From positions 1 to 64,000 of the forward strand of contig CALYQL010000002.1 in the NCBI GenBank assembly GCA_945285915.1: 64,000 nucleotides of DNA, written 5' to 3'. Under the pieces are notes generated by a model, which was not told the DNA's origin, did not search any database, and saw nothing but the letters and a program-made list of their open reading frames with translations. The stretch's first letter is position 1, and every line of letters starts with the position of its first letter. Positions 28,316-38,406 of this stretch are shown here, piece by piece. The DNA comes from an uncultured Bartonella sp. GTDB taxonomy: Bacteria; Pseudomonadota; Alphaproteobacteria; Rhizobiales; Rhizobiaceae. A program made the translations under genes and the position numbers.

Positions 28316-29629
28316 ATGTCTGCTCCACGTATTAGTTTTGTTTCGCTCGGCTGCCCTAAGGCTTTGGTAGATTCCGAACGCATTATTACTCGCTTACGTG
28401 CGGAAGGTTATGAAATTGCGCGCAAACATGATGGCGCCGATTTAGTCATTGTAAACACTTGTGGCTTTCTTGACTCGGCACGGGATGAATCGCTGGAAAA
28501 CATAGGTCAAGCCATGAAGGAAAATGGCAAAGTTATTGTTACTGGCTGTCTTGGCACCAGACCTGAAATGATCACAGAAGCCTATCCCAATATACTTGCG
28601 GTGACGGGGCCTCAAGCTTATGAAAGCGTGATGGACGCCGTCCATAAAGCCGTTCCTCCGGTTCATGATCCATTTGTTGATTTGGTACCTCCGCAAGGGA
28701 TCCGTTTAACACCACGCCACTATGCTTATTTGAAGATTTCGGAAGGATGTTCCAATCATTGCAGCTTCTGCATTATTCCCGATTTAAGAGGAAGCCTAAC
28801 CTCGAGACCTATTAATGATGTTCTAAAAGAAGCCGAAAAACTGGTAAATGCTGGTGTGAAAGAGCTTTTAGTGATATCACAAGATACAAGTGCTTATGGC
28901 CTTGATTTGAAATATAGTGAAAGCATCTGGCAAGATCATACGATAAGAACGCGTTTTTTTGACCTTGTTAAAGAATTGGGTGAATTAGGCATTTGGGTGC
29001 GACTGCACTATGTTTACCCCTACCCGCATGTCGATGAAGTGTTGGAGTTGATGGCGGACGGAAAAATTCTGCCATATCTTGATATTCCATTTCAGCATGC
29101 TTCTGAAAATGTTCTGAAAAATATGAAACGCCCTGCCCATCTGGAGAAAACCAATCGGCGCATTGAAAAATGGCGCGAGGTATGTCCTGATTTGGCAATA
29201 CGGTCTACTTTTATTGTTGGTTTTCCAGGGGAAACCGACGAAGATTTTGAAACGCTGCTAAATTGGTTATCGGAAACAAAGATCGACCGTGCCGGTTGTT
29301 TTAAATATGAAGCGGTGGAAGGTGCTGCTGCGAATGATCTTGGCCTTGCAGTGGTGCCAGACGACGTCAAAGAAAGCCGTTGGCATCGTTTTATGGCGCA
29401 CCAACAAACTATTTCGGCTAATCAACTCAAGAAAAAAGTTGGTAAGCGGTTACAGGTTCTAGTCGATAGTTCGACTGGTCTTGAAGGCGTTGGGCGGACA
29501 AAATATGACGCCCCTGAAATAGATGGTGTTGTTCATATGCAATCTCGTCGCCCATTAAGAACTGGTGAATTTGTCACGGTAAAAATTGATCGGTCAGATA
29601 ATTATGATCTTTATGGCGTGGTTGTTTAA
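28316..29629 (+). CDS. rimO: Ribosomal protein S12 methylthiotransferase RimO
   Basis: Radical-SAM enzyme that adds a methylthio group to the conserved aspartate of ribosomal protein S12. 437 aa. The N-terminal UPF0004 domain has cluster ligands C13, C49 and C78; the radical-SAM CxxxCxxC is C145, C149, C152 ([10 protein letters not shown]). A C-terminal TRAM domain (about 370-437) binds substrate. [14 protein letters not shown] is the RimO rather than MiaB signature. It depends on Fe-S supply such as the SUF system earlier in the window. Confidence 0.96.
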   Translation: MSAPRISFVSLGCPKALVDSERIITRLRAEGYEIARKHDGADLVIVNTCGFLDSARDESLENIGQAMKENGKVIVTGCLGTRPEMITEAYPNILAVTGPQAYESVMDAVHKAVPPVHDPFVDLVPPQGIRLTPRHYAYLKISEGCSNHCSFCIIPDLRGSLTSRPINDVLKEAEKLVNAGVKELLVISQDTSAYGLDLKYSESIWQDHTIRTRFFDLVKELGELGIWVRLHYVYPYPHVDEVLELMADGKILPYLDIPFQHASENVLKNMKRPAHLEKTNRRIEKWREVCPDLAIRSTFIVGFPGETDEDFETLLNWLSETKIDRAGCFKYEAVEGAAANDLGLAVVPDDVKESRWHRFMAHQQTISANQLKKKVGKRLQVLVDSSTGLEGVGRTKYDAPEIDGVVHMQSRRPLRTGEFVTVKIDRSDNYDLYGVVV

Positions 29630-29714
29630 TCAACACCGCCATAATTTTAACGGACGAGTTTGTCGGACTTATGTGATCATGTAATTTAGGGAAAACTGGT
29701 GCTAAATAGGTATT

Positions 29715-30467
29715 ATGACCGAACGAAGTGATCAAAATACACCGAACTTCTTTTTAACTGCACCGCAACCGTGTCCCTATTTATCAGATCATTATGAGCG
29801 AAAGGTATTTACTTATCTAACAGGTGCCTTTGCGCGGCAGATGAATACTGTTTTAACGCAAGGCGGCTTTAGGCGTTCGCAAAACATTGCCTATCGTCCT
29901 GTTTGTGATGGATGTCAGGCATGTGTATCAGTTCGTATTGTTGTTGACGAGTTCGAACCCGACCGTTCCATGAAAAGGGTATTGAAGAAAAATCCCCAAT
30001 TGGTCGGAACCGCACTTGGACCTGCGGCAACGGACGAGCAATATTCCCTCTTTAGTCGATATCTTCGCACACGTCACGCCAATGCCGGCATGGATGACAT
30101 GACATTTGACGATTATAAAATGATGATAGAAGACACGCATGTTGATACACACGTGATCGAATATCGCACTGCCAATGATGAAGCGAGCAACATCAATGCA
30201 GCAAAAAATGATCTTATCGCAGTTGCTTTAACGGACGTCGTCAATGACGGCTTATCAATGGTTTATTCTTTTTATGATCCAGATAAAAAAAATTCGTCGC
30301 TTGGTGTGTTTTTAATATTGGATCACATTCGGCGCGCAAAACGATTGAAACTTCCTTACGTCTATCTGGGATATTGGGTCGAGGGATCAAAAAAAATGGA
30401 TTATAAATCCCGTTATCAACCGCAAGAACATTTGACACCCAACGGTTGGAAAGCCATAACAAGATAA
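29715..30467 (+). CDS. bpt: Aspartate/glutamate leucyltransferase (arginyl-tRNA--protein transferase family)
   Basis: N-degron pathway enzyme that transfers leucine from tRNA to N-terminal Asp or Glu of proteins, marking them for ClpAP. 250 aa. The N-terminal domain has [15 protein letters not shown] and the cysteine pair [13 protein letters not shown]; the C-terminal GNAT-like domain has [25 protein letters not shown] and [22 protein letters not shown]. Start ATG at 29715. Confidence 0.93.
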   Translation: MTERSDQNTPNFFLTAPQPCPYLSDHYERKVFTYLTGAFARQMNTVLTQGGFRRSQNIAYRPVCDGCQACVSVRIVVDEFEPDRSMKRVLKKNPQLVGTALGPAATDEQYSLFSRYLRTRHANAGMDDMTFDDYKMMIEDTHVDTHVIEYRTANDEASNINAAKNDLIAVALTDVVNDGLSMVYSFYDPDKKNSSLGVFLILDHIRRAKRLKLPYVYLGYWVEGSKKMDYKSRYQPQEHLTPNGWKAITR

Positions 30468-30498
30468 TTGATATTTATTTTTTAAAGAAATTAATCAA

Positions 30499-31122
30499 AT
30501 GCAAAACCAGATGATCAAATTATCAGGACTTGAACCGCATTTTAAAGGAAATGCCCGCCTAGTATTTGTTCATCCTGATGATCCTGATTTATTGGTAAAA
30601 GTTCCCAGACCCGAATGGATAGCCAGTACACGCACCGTACCGAATTGGAAAAAGCGTTTTAAACCTTTAGGTGCCAATTCTGTCAATATGCATGAATTGC
30701 GTGAAATCATCCGCATAAACCCCAAACCTGAGACAGAGCAAGATCATATGTTTACCGTTATCGGTCTTCAGCAAACCGATTTGGGGTGGGGGCTGATTGT
30801 CCGTGCGGAAAAGAGCAAGGATGGCTCATACGCCGTTCCGGTAGCTGATTTTGTCAATGATATGTCAAAGATTGAAGCTGAATTGAATGAATTTCATAAT
30901 TGGGTGTTGCAAACCAAAACTGTTTTATATGATTTGAATCCATACAATCTTGTTTTGGCTTATCGCAATGGGAAAAATCAGATTGTTGTCATTGATGGTA
31001 TATCAGAAAAATCTGCATTACAGAGCAGAACCTATTTTCAATCCATAAATTGCAAAAAAAACAAGGAAGTATACGCACGCTTTCTTCGACACATGGAAAG
31101 AATACGCCTTGAAAGACAATGA
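30499..31122 (+). CDS. YrbL-like kinase-fold protein
   Basis: 207 aa. It resembles YrbL, a PhoP-regulated protein of unknown role in enterobacteria. Kinase-fold landmarks can be seen: K34 in LVKVPRP (ATP-binding lysine position), a catalytic-loop-like DLNPYN (D145, N150) and a metal-binding D166 in VIDG. Phosphotransfer activity is therefore possible but unproven. The family is patchy in Rhizobiales, often with cell-surface gene clusters; here it stands alone between bpt and the queC riboswitch, so acquisition by transfer is plausible. Confidence 0.7.
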   Translation: MQNQMIKLSGLEPHFKGNARLVFVHPDDPDLLVKVPRPEWIASTRTVPNWKKRFKPLGANSVNMHELREIIRINPKPETEQDHMFTVIGLQQTDLGWGLIVRAEKSKDGSYAVPVADFVNDMSKIEAELNEFHNWVLQTKTVLYDLNPYNLVLAYRNGKNQIVVIDGISEKSALQSRTYFQSINCKKNKEVYARFLRHMERIRLERQ

Positions 31123-31166
31123 GCAACTTTACAGCTTGGGCGTCTTTTGATACGCAACCCCAAATT

Positions 31167-31197
31167 CTGGTCGCAGCCTACCCAGTAAAAACAAGGA
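31167..31197 (+). ncRNA. Class-I preQ1 riboswitch controlling queC-queF
   Basis: The P1 stem CTGG (31167-31170) pairs with CCAG (31182-31185). The loop starts TCGCAG (31171-31176), and the A-rich tail AAAAACAAGG (31187-31196) is able to fold back as the pseudoknot. Stem, TCGCAG loop and ACAAGG tail match the compact preQ1-I aptamer known from Thermoanaerobacter tengcongensis. The tail's AAGGA is also the ribosome binding site of queC (ATG at 31205), so ligand binding should block translation of the preQ1 pathway genes. Confidence 0.85.
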
Positions 31198-31204
31198 TCT
31201 AGAA

Positions 31205-31903
31205 ATGAAAGCCTATCTTATCTGCTCCGGTGGACTGGATTCAGTCACGCTCGCATATCGTCTTGCGCATGAAAACGCATTATGCGGAATAATATCGTTC
31301 GATTATGGACAACGTCACAAGAAAGAGTTGTTTTGCGCGCAAAAATGCGCGGAAAAACTTGGTGTCGATTATTACCCAATAGATATCTCATCAATTGGGC
31401 GTAACTTATCTGGCTCATCATTAACGGATAATGTCGATGTGCCAGATGGTTATTATGCTGAAGAAACAATGAAATCCACCGTTGTTCCTAACCGTAATGC
31501 CATTTTTCTCTCAATAGCTTTTGGTATAGCGGCTGCAAAAAATGGCGATACTGTTGCTATTGCAGTTCATGGTGGTGATCACTTCATATATTCCGATTGT
31601 CGGCCTGATTTTATTACTGCTTTCAATGAAATGGAAAAGTTGTCGCTTGAAGGACAATGCCAGCTTTACGCACCTTACGTTACCAAGGATAAGGCGGCTA
31701 TCGTTGCTGATGGTGCAAAATATGGTGTTCCATTTGCCGATACATGGTCTTGCTATAAAGGCGGCGACCATCACTGTGGACGTTGTGGCACTTGCGTAGA
31801 ACGACGCGAGGCATTTCATCTGGCTGGTGTTAAGGACCCCACCATATATGATGACGATTCATACTGGTTGGAAGCTGTCAGAAGAAACAGAAATGATATT
31901 TGA
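31205..31903 (+). CDS. queC: 7-cyano-7-deazaguanine (preQ0) synthase QueC
   Basis: Converts 7-carboxy-7-deazaguanine to preQ0 with ATP and ammonia in queuosine biosynthesis. 232 aa. The PP-loop SGGLDSVT is at residues 8-15, and the zinc ligands are C183, C191, C194 and C197. It is preceded by a preQ1 riboswitch and followed 51 nt later by queF, the next enzyme but one in use. queD and queE are not in the window. Confidence 0.97.
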   Translation: MKAYLICSGGLDSVTLAYRLAHENALCGIISFDYGQRHKKELFCAQKCAEKLGVDYYPIDISSIGRNLSGSSLTDNVDVPDGYYAEETMKSTVVPNRNAIFLSIAFGIAAAKNGDTVAIAVHGGDHFIYSDCRPDFITAFNEMEKLSLEGQCQLYAPYVTKDKAAIVADGAKYGVPFADTWSCYKGGDHHCGRCGTCVERREAFHLAGVKDPTIYDDDSYWLEAVRRNRNDI

Positions 31904-31954
31904 AATCCTATATTCTAATCTTGACATAGCGCTTTATTAAAGGAACACTGTCTT

Positions 31955-32425
31955 ATGTCTTCAGACCATTCAATTTACGAAAATCTGAAACAGCTTGGTC
32001 AAAAAACGGAATTTCCTAATTCTCCGGAAGAAGCTGTATTGGAAAAAGTTGCAAATCCACAAGCGGATGTCAATTATTGTGTGCGATTTACCGCGCCTGA
32101 ATTTACTTCTTTGTGCCCTATAACAGGTCAGCCGGATTTTGCTTATCTTATGATTGATTATGTGCCAGACAAATGGCTTGTCGAAAGCAAATCATTAAAG
32201 CTTTATCTGGGGGCATTTAGAAACCATGGCGCATTCCATGAAGATTGCACCGTTTCAATTGGGCGACGTCTTGTTGAGCTTTTATCCCCACGTTGGCTGA
32301 GAATAGGTGGTTATTGGTACCCACGTGGCGGCATTCCGATTGATGTTTTCTGGCAAACAGGTGAAGCACCAAAAGATACGTGGATTCCAGATCAGAATGT
32401 ACAAAACTATCATGGCCGAGGTTAA
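31955..32425 (+). CDS. queF: NADPH-dependent preQ0 reductase QueF
   Basis: Reduces preQ0 to preQ1 before insertion into tRNA. 156 aa, the short unimodular (YkvM-type) form. The catalytic C54 ([11 protein letters not shown]) and D61 are present, with the QueF motif [20 protein letters not shown]. It is co-directional with queC and controlled by the same preQ1 leader. Confidence 0.97.
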   Translation: MSSDHSIYENLKQLGQKTEFPNSPEEAVLEKVANPQADVNYCVRFTAPEFTSLCPITGQPDFAYLMIDYVPDKWLVESKSLKLYLGAFRNHGAFHEDCTVSIGRRLVELLSPRWLRIGGYWYPRGGIPIDVFWQTGEAPKDTWIPDQNVQNYHGRG

Positions 32426-32435
32426 TCTCTCGGCC
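32414..32435. terminator. Hairpin shared by the queF and parC 3' ends
   Basis: GGCCGAG (32414-32420) and CTCGGCC (32429-32435) form a perfect 7-bp stem that includes the queF stop codon. The genes are convergent with only 26 nt between them. The T-run is poor in both directions. Confidence 0.45.
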
Positions 32436-32451
32436 TAAAATTCATGTAGAA

Positions 32452-34701
32452 TTACCCTGAAAATTTACCAGACCGAGGAAAACCTTTAGGAACCATTCTG
32501 CCAGCACCGGCACGCGCGCCAAGCCATTCTACCAATTCATCAGCTTGCTTGGTAAATGTCCGATCTGCCGTATCACGCCAGTTCAACCCATCAGAAAGGT
32601 TGAATGTGTTGATATCACTCACGCCGCCATCTTTATAGCGTTGCAAGCGAACACCTTTGCCGCGTGACATTTCCGGTATTTCCGACAGTGGGAAAACCAG
32701 CAGCTTTCTGTTTTCGCCAACAATTGCCACATGGTCACCATTTACCGGAATACAGAGCTTAGTTTCGTCCGGCAATTTGACATTCATAATCTGTTTGCCC
32801 TTGCGGGTAGTCGCCACAATATCTGATCCTGAAGCGATAAAGCCATTACCCATATGAGAAACAAGAAGCAGTTTTTCATCGGGTTTAAAGACAAATGCCG
32901 TTAGAATATCCTGATCATTATCCATATCGACAAGAATACGGATAGGTTCGCCATGACCTCTTCCGCCTGGAAGATCATTAGCCGCAATGGTAAAGAATTT
33001 TCCGCCTGTGCTAACAATGATAATTTTATCCGTTGTGACCGCTGGAAAGGCAATTTTTAACCGATCATCTTCCTTGAATGTCAGTGTAGAATAATCGCTC
33101 AAATGACCTTTCAGGGCTCTTAACCAACCTTTTTCCGAAATAACAATAGTAACAGGCTCTTTTTCAATCATCGCCTGTTGCAGATCTTCAAGATCATGGG
33201 TTGGCGCATCTTCAAACGTTGTACGGCGTTTTCCAAGGGATGATTTTGTTCCAAAGGTTTCTTTTACCTTGGCAATGTCTTCTGAAATCGTTTTCCATTG
33301 CTTAGCGTCAGACCCTAAAAGCTCTTTTAACCGTGTTTCTTCGGCTGTTAAATTGTCAAATTCGCGACGTATTTCCACTTCTTCCAGACGGCGCAATGAG
33401 CGTAAACGCATATTGAGGATCGCTTCAGCCTGATTGTCCGTCAGACCGAAACTCGTCATCAGACTTTTCTTTGGCTCGTCCTCTTCACGAATAATGCGGA
33501 TAACCTCATCGAGATTAATATAAGCAATCAGATAACCGCTTAAAATTTCAAGACGTCGTGCAATTTCATTCAATCTGTTTTGCGAGCGACGAATGAGAAC
33601 GTCTTTACGGTGATCAAGCCATTGCTGTAATGTCTCGCTAAGTGAGAGAACATTGGGCACCTTGCCCATAGACAAGACATTTAAATTAAGTGGAATTTTG
33701 ACTTCAAAATCCGTTAATTTGAAAATTGACTCCATCAGAAGTTCGGCATCAACGGTTCTTGTCTTTGGCTCTAAAACGATACGGATTTCATCTGTCGATT
33801 CATCGCGTATATCGTCAAGCATAGGCAATTTTCTAGCAAGAAGAAGCTCTGCCGTTTTCTCGATCAAACGTGATTTTTGAACTTGATAGGGAATTTCCGT
33901 AATAACGACAACATATGATCCGCGGTTACCCTCTTCCTTATGCCAGCGTGAACGCAAACGGAATGAGCCCCGTCCAGTACGATAGGATTCTAGGATACTA
34001 TTTTTCGGTTCAACCAGAATACCACCTGTTGGAAAATCCGGTCCCGCAACAAATTGTACGAGATCATCACTTGTCGCTTGAGGATTGGCAATAAGATATT
34101 GCGCGGCATCGCACAATTCCGCAACATTATGCGGTGGAATAGAGGTTGCCATACCGACAGCAATACCCGACGATCCATTTGCCAACAAATTGGGAAATGC
34201 CGCAGGTAGAACGATAGGTTCCTCGTCCTCTTCATTATATGTCGGACGAAAATCAACAGAATCTTCTGTAATGCCTTCCAGAAGTAATGTTGCTACTTCT
34301 GTCATTCTTGCTTCAGTGTAGCGCATAGCAGCGGCATTATCGCCGTCAATATTACCAAAATTGCCCTGCCCGTCTACCAATGGATAACGGACAGCAAAAT
34401 CCTGCGCCAAACGCACAAGCGCGTCATAAATAGAAGCATCTCCATGGGGGTGAAACTTACCCATGACATCACCGACAATGCGGGCGCATTTTGCATATGC
34501 TTGTTCAGGATTAAGTTTTAACAACCGCATAGCATGAAGAATACGCCGATGAACGGGCTTTAACCCATCTCGGACATCTGGCAATGCACGGTTCATAATG
34601 GTAGAAAGAGCATAAGCAAGATAACGTTCCTGCAAAGCAGAACGTAATTCCACAGGTTCTATATGCTCTTTATCGGTCGATCGAATCACTTTGTTTGACA
34701 T
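32452..34701 (-). CDS. parC: DNA topoisomerase IV subunit A
   Basis: Type IIA topoisomerase subunit for chromosome decatenation. 749 aa. The winged-helix/tower region is followed by the catalytic tyrosine Y128 ([11 protein letters not shown]) and a C-terminal beta-pinwheel. [12 protein letters not shown], not the GyrA form, together with the length and lack of a GyrA box, identifies ParC. The residue matching E. coli Ser80 is alanine (A89), a natural state in this group that tends to lower quinolone sensitivity. It is convergent with queF. Confidence 0.94.
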   Translation of the reverse strand: MSNKVIRSTDKEHIEPVELRSALQERYLAYALSTIMNRALPDVRDGLKPVHRRILHAMRLLKLNPEQAYAKCARIVGDVMGKFHPHGDASIYDALVRLAQDFAVRYPLVDGQGNFGNIDGDNAAAMRYTEARMTEVATLLLEGITEDSVDFRPTYNEEDEEPIVLPAAFPNLLANGSSGIAVGMATSIPPHNVAELCDAAQYLIANPQATSDDLVQFVAGPDFPTGGILVEPKNSILESYRTGRGSFRLRSRWHKEEGNRGSYVVVITEIPYQVQKSRLIEKTAELLLARKLPMLDDIRDESTDEIRIVLEPKTRTVDAELLMESIFKLTDFEVKIPLNLNVLSMGKVPNVLSLSETLQQWLDHRKDVLIRRSQNRLNEIARRLEILSGYLIAYINLDEVIRIIREEDEPKKSLMTSFGLTDNQAEAILNMRLRSLRRLEEVEIRREFDNLTAEETRLKELLGSDAKQWKTISEDIAKVKETFGTKSSLGKRRTTFEDAPTHDLEDLQQAMIEKEPVTIVISEKGWLRALKGHLSDYSTLTFKEDDRLKIAFPAVTTDKIIIVSTGGKFFTIAANDLPGGRGHGEPIRILVDMDNDQDILTAFVFKPDEKLLLVSHMGNGFIASGSDIVATTRKGKQIMNVKLPDETKLCIPVNGDHVAIVGENRKLLVFPLSEIPEMSRGKGVRLQRYKDGGVSDINTFNLSDGLNWRDTADRTFTKQADELVEWLGARAGAGRMVPKGFPRSGKFSG

Positions 34702-34830
34702 GGCTTTCAGATATCAATTCGTAGAATCAGCCGCAAGTGTTCCACTACTTTTCCTCTGTGTTTACTTGATGTTCAGGTAATCAAATGTTAACAGACCTTA
34801 GGGGTCTAGGTATCAATTGAGGCAATTTTT

Positions 34831-36042
34831 ATGAACAAACATATCAAAACCGCTGTAACAATAGCAGCCTTTTCGATTTTATCAGCAACAACTACCCTTT
34901 CTCAAGCTTGGGCAGTAGATGCAACGGCATTCAAAGACCGTTTTGAAAATAATTTTAAAAACAGCGGATGGAGCTTTACCTCCGATAAAGCTGAAGCTGA
35001 TGGAAACGATATTGTTTTTCATGGTGCAAAAATTGCTCTCGACCTCGAAGGTACAGTTTCTAAACCAGAGGACTTAGGCGATTTACGTTTTAAAAACGTT
35101 ACAGAAGACAAAGATGGCAATTATAAAATCGAAGAAATTAATGTTCCATCTGTTGTCTCAATCGACAAAACAGAGACAAATTCATTAGAATTCAAAAATG
35201 TAACGTTTAAAAACGTCAATCTTCCATCTGAGAATACATCAGACACGCTTGTAAAAGTTATTCCATATGAAAGCGTAACAATTGATAGCGTTGCTGCCAC
35301 TGCAAAAGGTAAAAGCGACGCTTTCTTGAAGCTTGACGGTGCATATATTACTTACGATCTTCAATCGGGTAACAAAGTTGTAGATATGACCCTTGGTTTG
35401 AAGTCATTGAGCTATGAGCCAAAAAATGCACAAGACGAAGGTCAGCTTAACGCTTTGAAGGGTTATGGCTATGAGAGCTTGAATGGTTCAGTCGATTTCC
35501 ATTCTTCATGGAACATGAAAGACGGCCAATATGATTTGGATAAAGGTGAAATTGAACTTAAAGATGCTGGAAAGCTCAATATCACGCTTCATCTAACAGG
35601 TATTACAGAAGACGTTGTTTCGCAGTTTACAACTCTGCGTAATAAGATGCTCAATAACCAAACGTCAGAAAATGCAGCTGGTGCTGCTTTGCTTGGTTTG
35701 GCTGCCAAAACCAACTTTGTTGATATGAAAATTCGCTATGACGATAATTCGGCAACAGGTAAGATCCTTGATGCAACAGCAAAGAAAAATAACGTAACGC
35801 GTGAAGATTTGGTTAAACAATTCGAAGCTGTTATCCCTGTTATAAGTGCACAATTAAAAAGCCCAAGCTTTGCCAAAAACTTAAGCACAGAGTTGAACAA
35901 GTTCTTGGAAAATCCAAAATCTTTGACAATCAGCGCTGCTCCAAGCAAGCCAGTATCATTCGCTACACTTGCTGCATCAGCTTCAATGTCTCCTGAACAG
36001 CTGATAAATTCAATTAACCTGAAAGTTGAAGCTAACAACTAA
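34831..36042 (+). CDS. Secreted periplasmic protein of unknown function
   Basis: 403 aa with a clear Sec signal peptide (basic start, hydrophobic core to about residue 20, cleavage near AWA-VDA). The mature part is beta-rich, with many short strands of the type SLEFKNVTFKNVNLP, then an alpha-helical C-terminal third (about 270-380). No transmembrane segment or lipobox is present. The fold is faintly reminiscent of AsmA/DUF945-like beta proteins, but no family is recognised. GAGG precedes the ATG, and a strong terminator follows. Confidence 0.75.
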   Translation: MNKHIKTAVTIAAFSILSATTTLSQAWAVDATAFKDRFENNFKNSGWSFTSDKAEADGNDIVFHGAKIALDLEGTVSKPEDLGDLRFKNVTEDKDGNYKIEEINVPSVVSIDKTETNSLEFKNVTFKNVNLPSENTSDTLVKVIPYESVTIDSVAATAKGKSDAFLKLDGAYITYDLQSGNKVVDMTLGLKSLSYEPKNAQDEGQLNALKGYGYESLNGSVDFHSSWNMKDGQYDLDKGEIELKDAGKLNITLHLTGITEDVVSQFTTLRNKMLNNQTSENAAGAALLGLAAKTNFVDMKIRYDDNSATGKILDATAKKNNVTREDLVKQFEAVIPVISAQLKSPSFAKNLSTELNKFLENPKSLTISAAPSKPVSFATLAASASMSPEQLINSINLKVEANN

Positions 36043-36064
36043 TCGTTGTTACTTTCGATATAAA

Positions 36065-36097
36065 GAAAAGCCCGGTTTTAAAGCCGGGCTTTTTTTA
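36065..36097 (+). terminator. Terminator after the secreted protein
   Basis: AAAGCCCGG (36067-36075) pairs with CCGGGCTTT (36084-36092), followed by a run of T. Its stem is the same as that of the aspS-side terminator about 330 nt away. Confidence 0.9.
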
Positions 36098-36395
36098 TTG
36101 GCATAGGATTAGGCAACTGATTGTACCCAATTGCTGTATCCATTACTCAAGATGATATCGTGCGTGAAATAACCAAGATGACATCGTGGGGGAAATGCCG
36201 TTGTCAATAACGCGCAAACTCTTTCAATCAGGCTCAACCTTTGTTTACCAGATGAAATGCCTGGCACTCTCAGTACTCCTTAGAAAACGGCTCACTATTT
36301 CATATTTAGAAGCATAAGCCACATCTTGTTTTAAAGCGGTCAATAAGCACAGTCGGTAAAAACTGTAATCATCAAACATCTGCTACTAGTGAAAT
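36098..36395. other. Non-coding gap between two twin terminators
   Basis: No gene is seen. It contains a 26-bp-period imperfect direct repeat: CAAGATGATATCGTGCGTGA at 36148 and CAAGATGACATCGTGGGGGA at 36174. The DNA just after the first terminator (ATTAGGCAACTGATTG) resembles that just after the second (ATTACGCAACCAAATTG), suggesting an old duplication of this convergent junction. Confidence 0.45.
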
Positions 36396-36424
36396 AAAAA
36401 GCCCGGCTTGCACCGGGCTTTTCT
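36396..36424 (-). terminator. Terminator of aspS
   Basis: AAAGCCCGG (36398-36406) and CCGGGCTTT (36413-36421) around CTTGCA. Read on the minus strand it ends in a T-run about 45 nt after the aspS stop. Confidence 0.85.
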
Positions 36425-36469
36425 CACATTACATAACTTAATTACGCAACCAAATTGATGGTTGGTTTT

Positions 36470-38257
36470 CTACTCTTTTTTAGTAGGTGCCAAACGGATT
36501 GAAAGATCGCTAAGCTGGGCAGCTGTAACTTCAGAAGGTGCGCCCATTAACAGATCCAGTGCTTGTTGGTTCATTGGGAAGAGCGAGATTTCACGCAAAT
36601 TCTTAACGCCAAGCAACAGCATGACCATACGGTCGATACCAGTAGCCATACCACCGTGCGGCGGCGCGCCATAATGGAATGCACGATACAAACCACCAAA
36701 ACGTTCTTCAACCACTTCACGAGATAGTCCTGCAATCTCGAAAGCACGAACCATAGTTTCTGGCAAGTGGTTACGAATACCGCCAGACCCCACTTCAAAG
36801 CCGTTACAAACCACGTCATATTGGTAAGCTTTAATGGTCAATGGATCCTGATTGTCGAGGGCATCTTTACCACCCTGCGGCATAGAAAATGGATTATGGG
36901 AGAACTCAATACGCTTTTCGTCCTCGTTCCATTCGTAGAATGGAAAATCAACAATCCATGCCAAAGCAAAACGATCGTGATCTACAAGCCCTAATTCTTC
37001 ACCTGCTCTTGTTCTTGCAGCACCGGCAAAAACAGCAAATTTGCGTGGATCACCAGCAACGAAGAAACAGGCGTCGCCATCTTCAAGTCCAAGTTGCAAG
37101 CGAATGGCCTCAACCCGTTCTGGACCAATATTTTTAGCTATCGGGCCAGCACCTTCTAAATTGTCGCCTTCCTTACGCCAGAAAATATAACCGAGCCCTG
37201 GTTGGCCTTCTCCTTGCGCCCATGAGTTCATGCGGTCACAAAATGCTCTACTACCACCAGTCTTGGCAGGTATGGCCCAAACTTCAGCTTTTTCATCGCT
37301 AGCAAGAATGTTAGCAAAAACCTTAAAGCCAGAATCACGAAAATGCTTTGATACATCTTCCATAACAATTGGATTACGCAAGTCAGGCTTATCAGAACCA
37401 TATTTGCGCATTGCCTCGTCATATGGAATGCGTGGAAATTCTTGTGTTACAGGTTTACCGTCTGCAAACTCTTCAAAGATTCCTCTGATAATCGGCTCCA
37501 TTGTTTGCAAGATATCTTCCTGCTCAACAAAACTCATTTCCATATCCAACTGATAGAATTCACCTGGAAGTCTATCGGCACGTGGATCTTCATCTCTGAA
37601 ACAAGGAGCAATCTGGAAATATTTATCGAAACCAGACATCATCAGCAATTGTTTATATTGCTGCGGTGCCTGAGGAAGCGCATAGAATTTTCCCGGATGG
37701 ATACGGCTAGGAACAAGAAAATCTCTTGCGCCTTCCGGTGAAGAGGCCGTTAAAATCGGCGTCGTAAATTCTGTAAACTTTGCTTCCTGCATACGGCGAC
37801 GTATTGCAGCAACGATTTGCGTTCTACGCAAAATATTTTTGTGCAAGGTTTCACGACGCAAATCAAGGAAACGGTATTTCAGACGAATATCTTCAGGATA
37901 ATCTGGTTCACCAAATACTGGAAGAGGAAGTTCATCGGCTTTTGATAGAACTTCGATTTCCGAAGCGAAGAGCTCGATTTCACCTGTTGGCAAGTTAGGA
38001 TTGACAGTGTCTTCAGAGCGTGAGCGCACATTGCCGTCAATGCGCAAAACCCACTCACTGCGAACCATTTCAGCCACTTTGAAAGCAGGAGAATCTGGAT
38101 CTGCCACAATTTGTGTAATACCAAAATTATCACGAAGGTCGATAAACAAGATACCTCCGTGGTCACGAACACGATGAACCCACCCTGAAAGACGAACATT
38201 TGTTCCTACATCGCTCTTACGTAGAGCGGCGCAGTTATGGCTGCGATAACGATGCAT
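36470..38257 (-). CDS. aspS: Aspartyl-tRNA synthetase (bacterial type)
   Basis: Class IIb synthetase, 595 aa. The N-terminal OB-fold anticodon-binding domain ([21 protein letters not shown]) is followed by the class II core with motif 2 ([16 protein letters not shown]), the bacterial GAD insertion (about 290-420) and motif 3 ([15 protein letters not shown]). Rhizobiales AspRS is usually the non-discriminating form, paired with GatCAB; that cannot be decided from sequence alone. It diverges from rnd, as in Brucella-type genomes. Confidence 0.97.
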   Translation of the reverse strand: MHRYRSHNCAALRKSDVGTNVRLSGWVHRVRDHGGILFIDLRDNFGITQIVADPDSPAFKVAEMVRSEWVLRIDGNVRSRSEDTVNPNLPTGEIELFASEIEVLSKADELPLPVFGEPDYPEDIRLKYRFLDLRRETLHKNILRRTQIVAAIRRRMQEAKFTEFTTPILTASSPEGARDFLVPSRIHPGKFYALPQAPQQYKQLLMMSGFDKYFQIAPCFRDEDPRADRLPGEFYQLDMEMSFVEQEDILQTMEPIIRGIFEEFADGKPVTQEFPRIPYDEAMRKYGSDKPDLRNPIVMEDVSKHFRDSGFKVFANILASDEKAEVWAIPAKTGGSRAFCDRMNSWAQGEGQPGLGYIFWRKEGDNLEGAGPIAKNIGPERVEAIRLQLGLEDGDACFFVAGDPRKFAVFAGAARTRAGEELGLVDHDRFALAWIVDFPFYEWNEDEKRIEFSHNPFSMPQGGKDALDNQDPLTIKAYQYDVVCNGFEVGSGGIRNHLPETMVRAFEIAGLSREVVEERFGGLYRAFHYGAPPHGGMATGIDRMVMLLLGVKNLREISLFPMNQQALDLLMGAPSEVTAAQLSDLSIRLAPTKKE

Positions 38258-38406
38258 GGTTTTGCCTTTATATTATTCAAGTATTATGAAATACAATCTG
38301 CATGCAAAAGCGCATTTTGACACGCATTTGTCAAGGTATTGCCATGGCTGTGCATGAAAAAATATACCGAAAGACAAACAGATATCTATTGGATATAATT
38401 TGAAAT

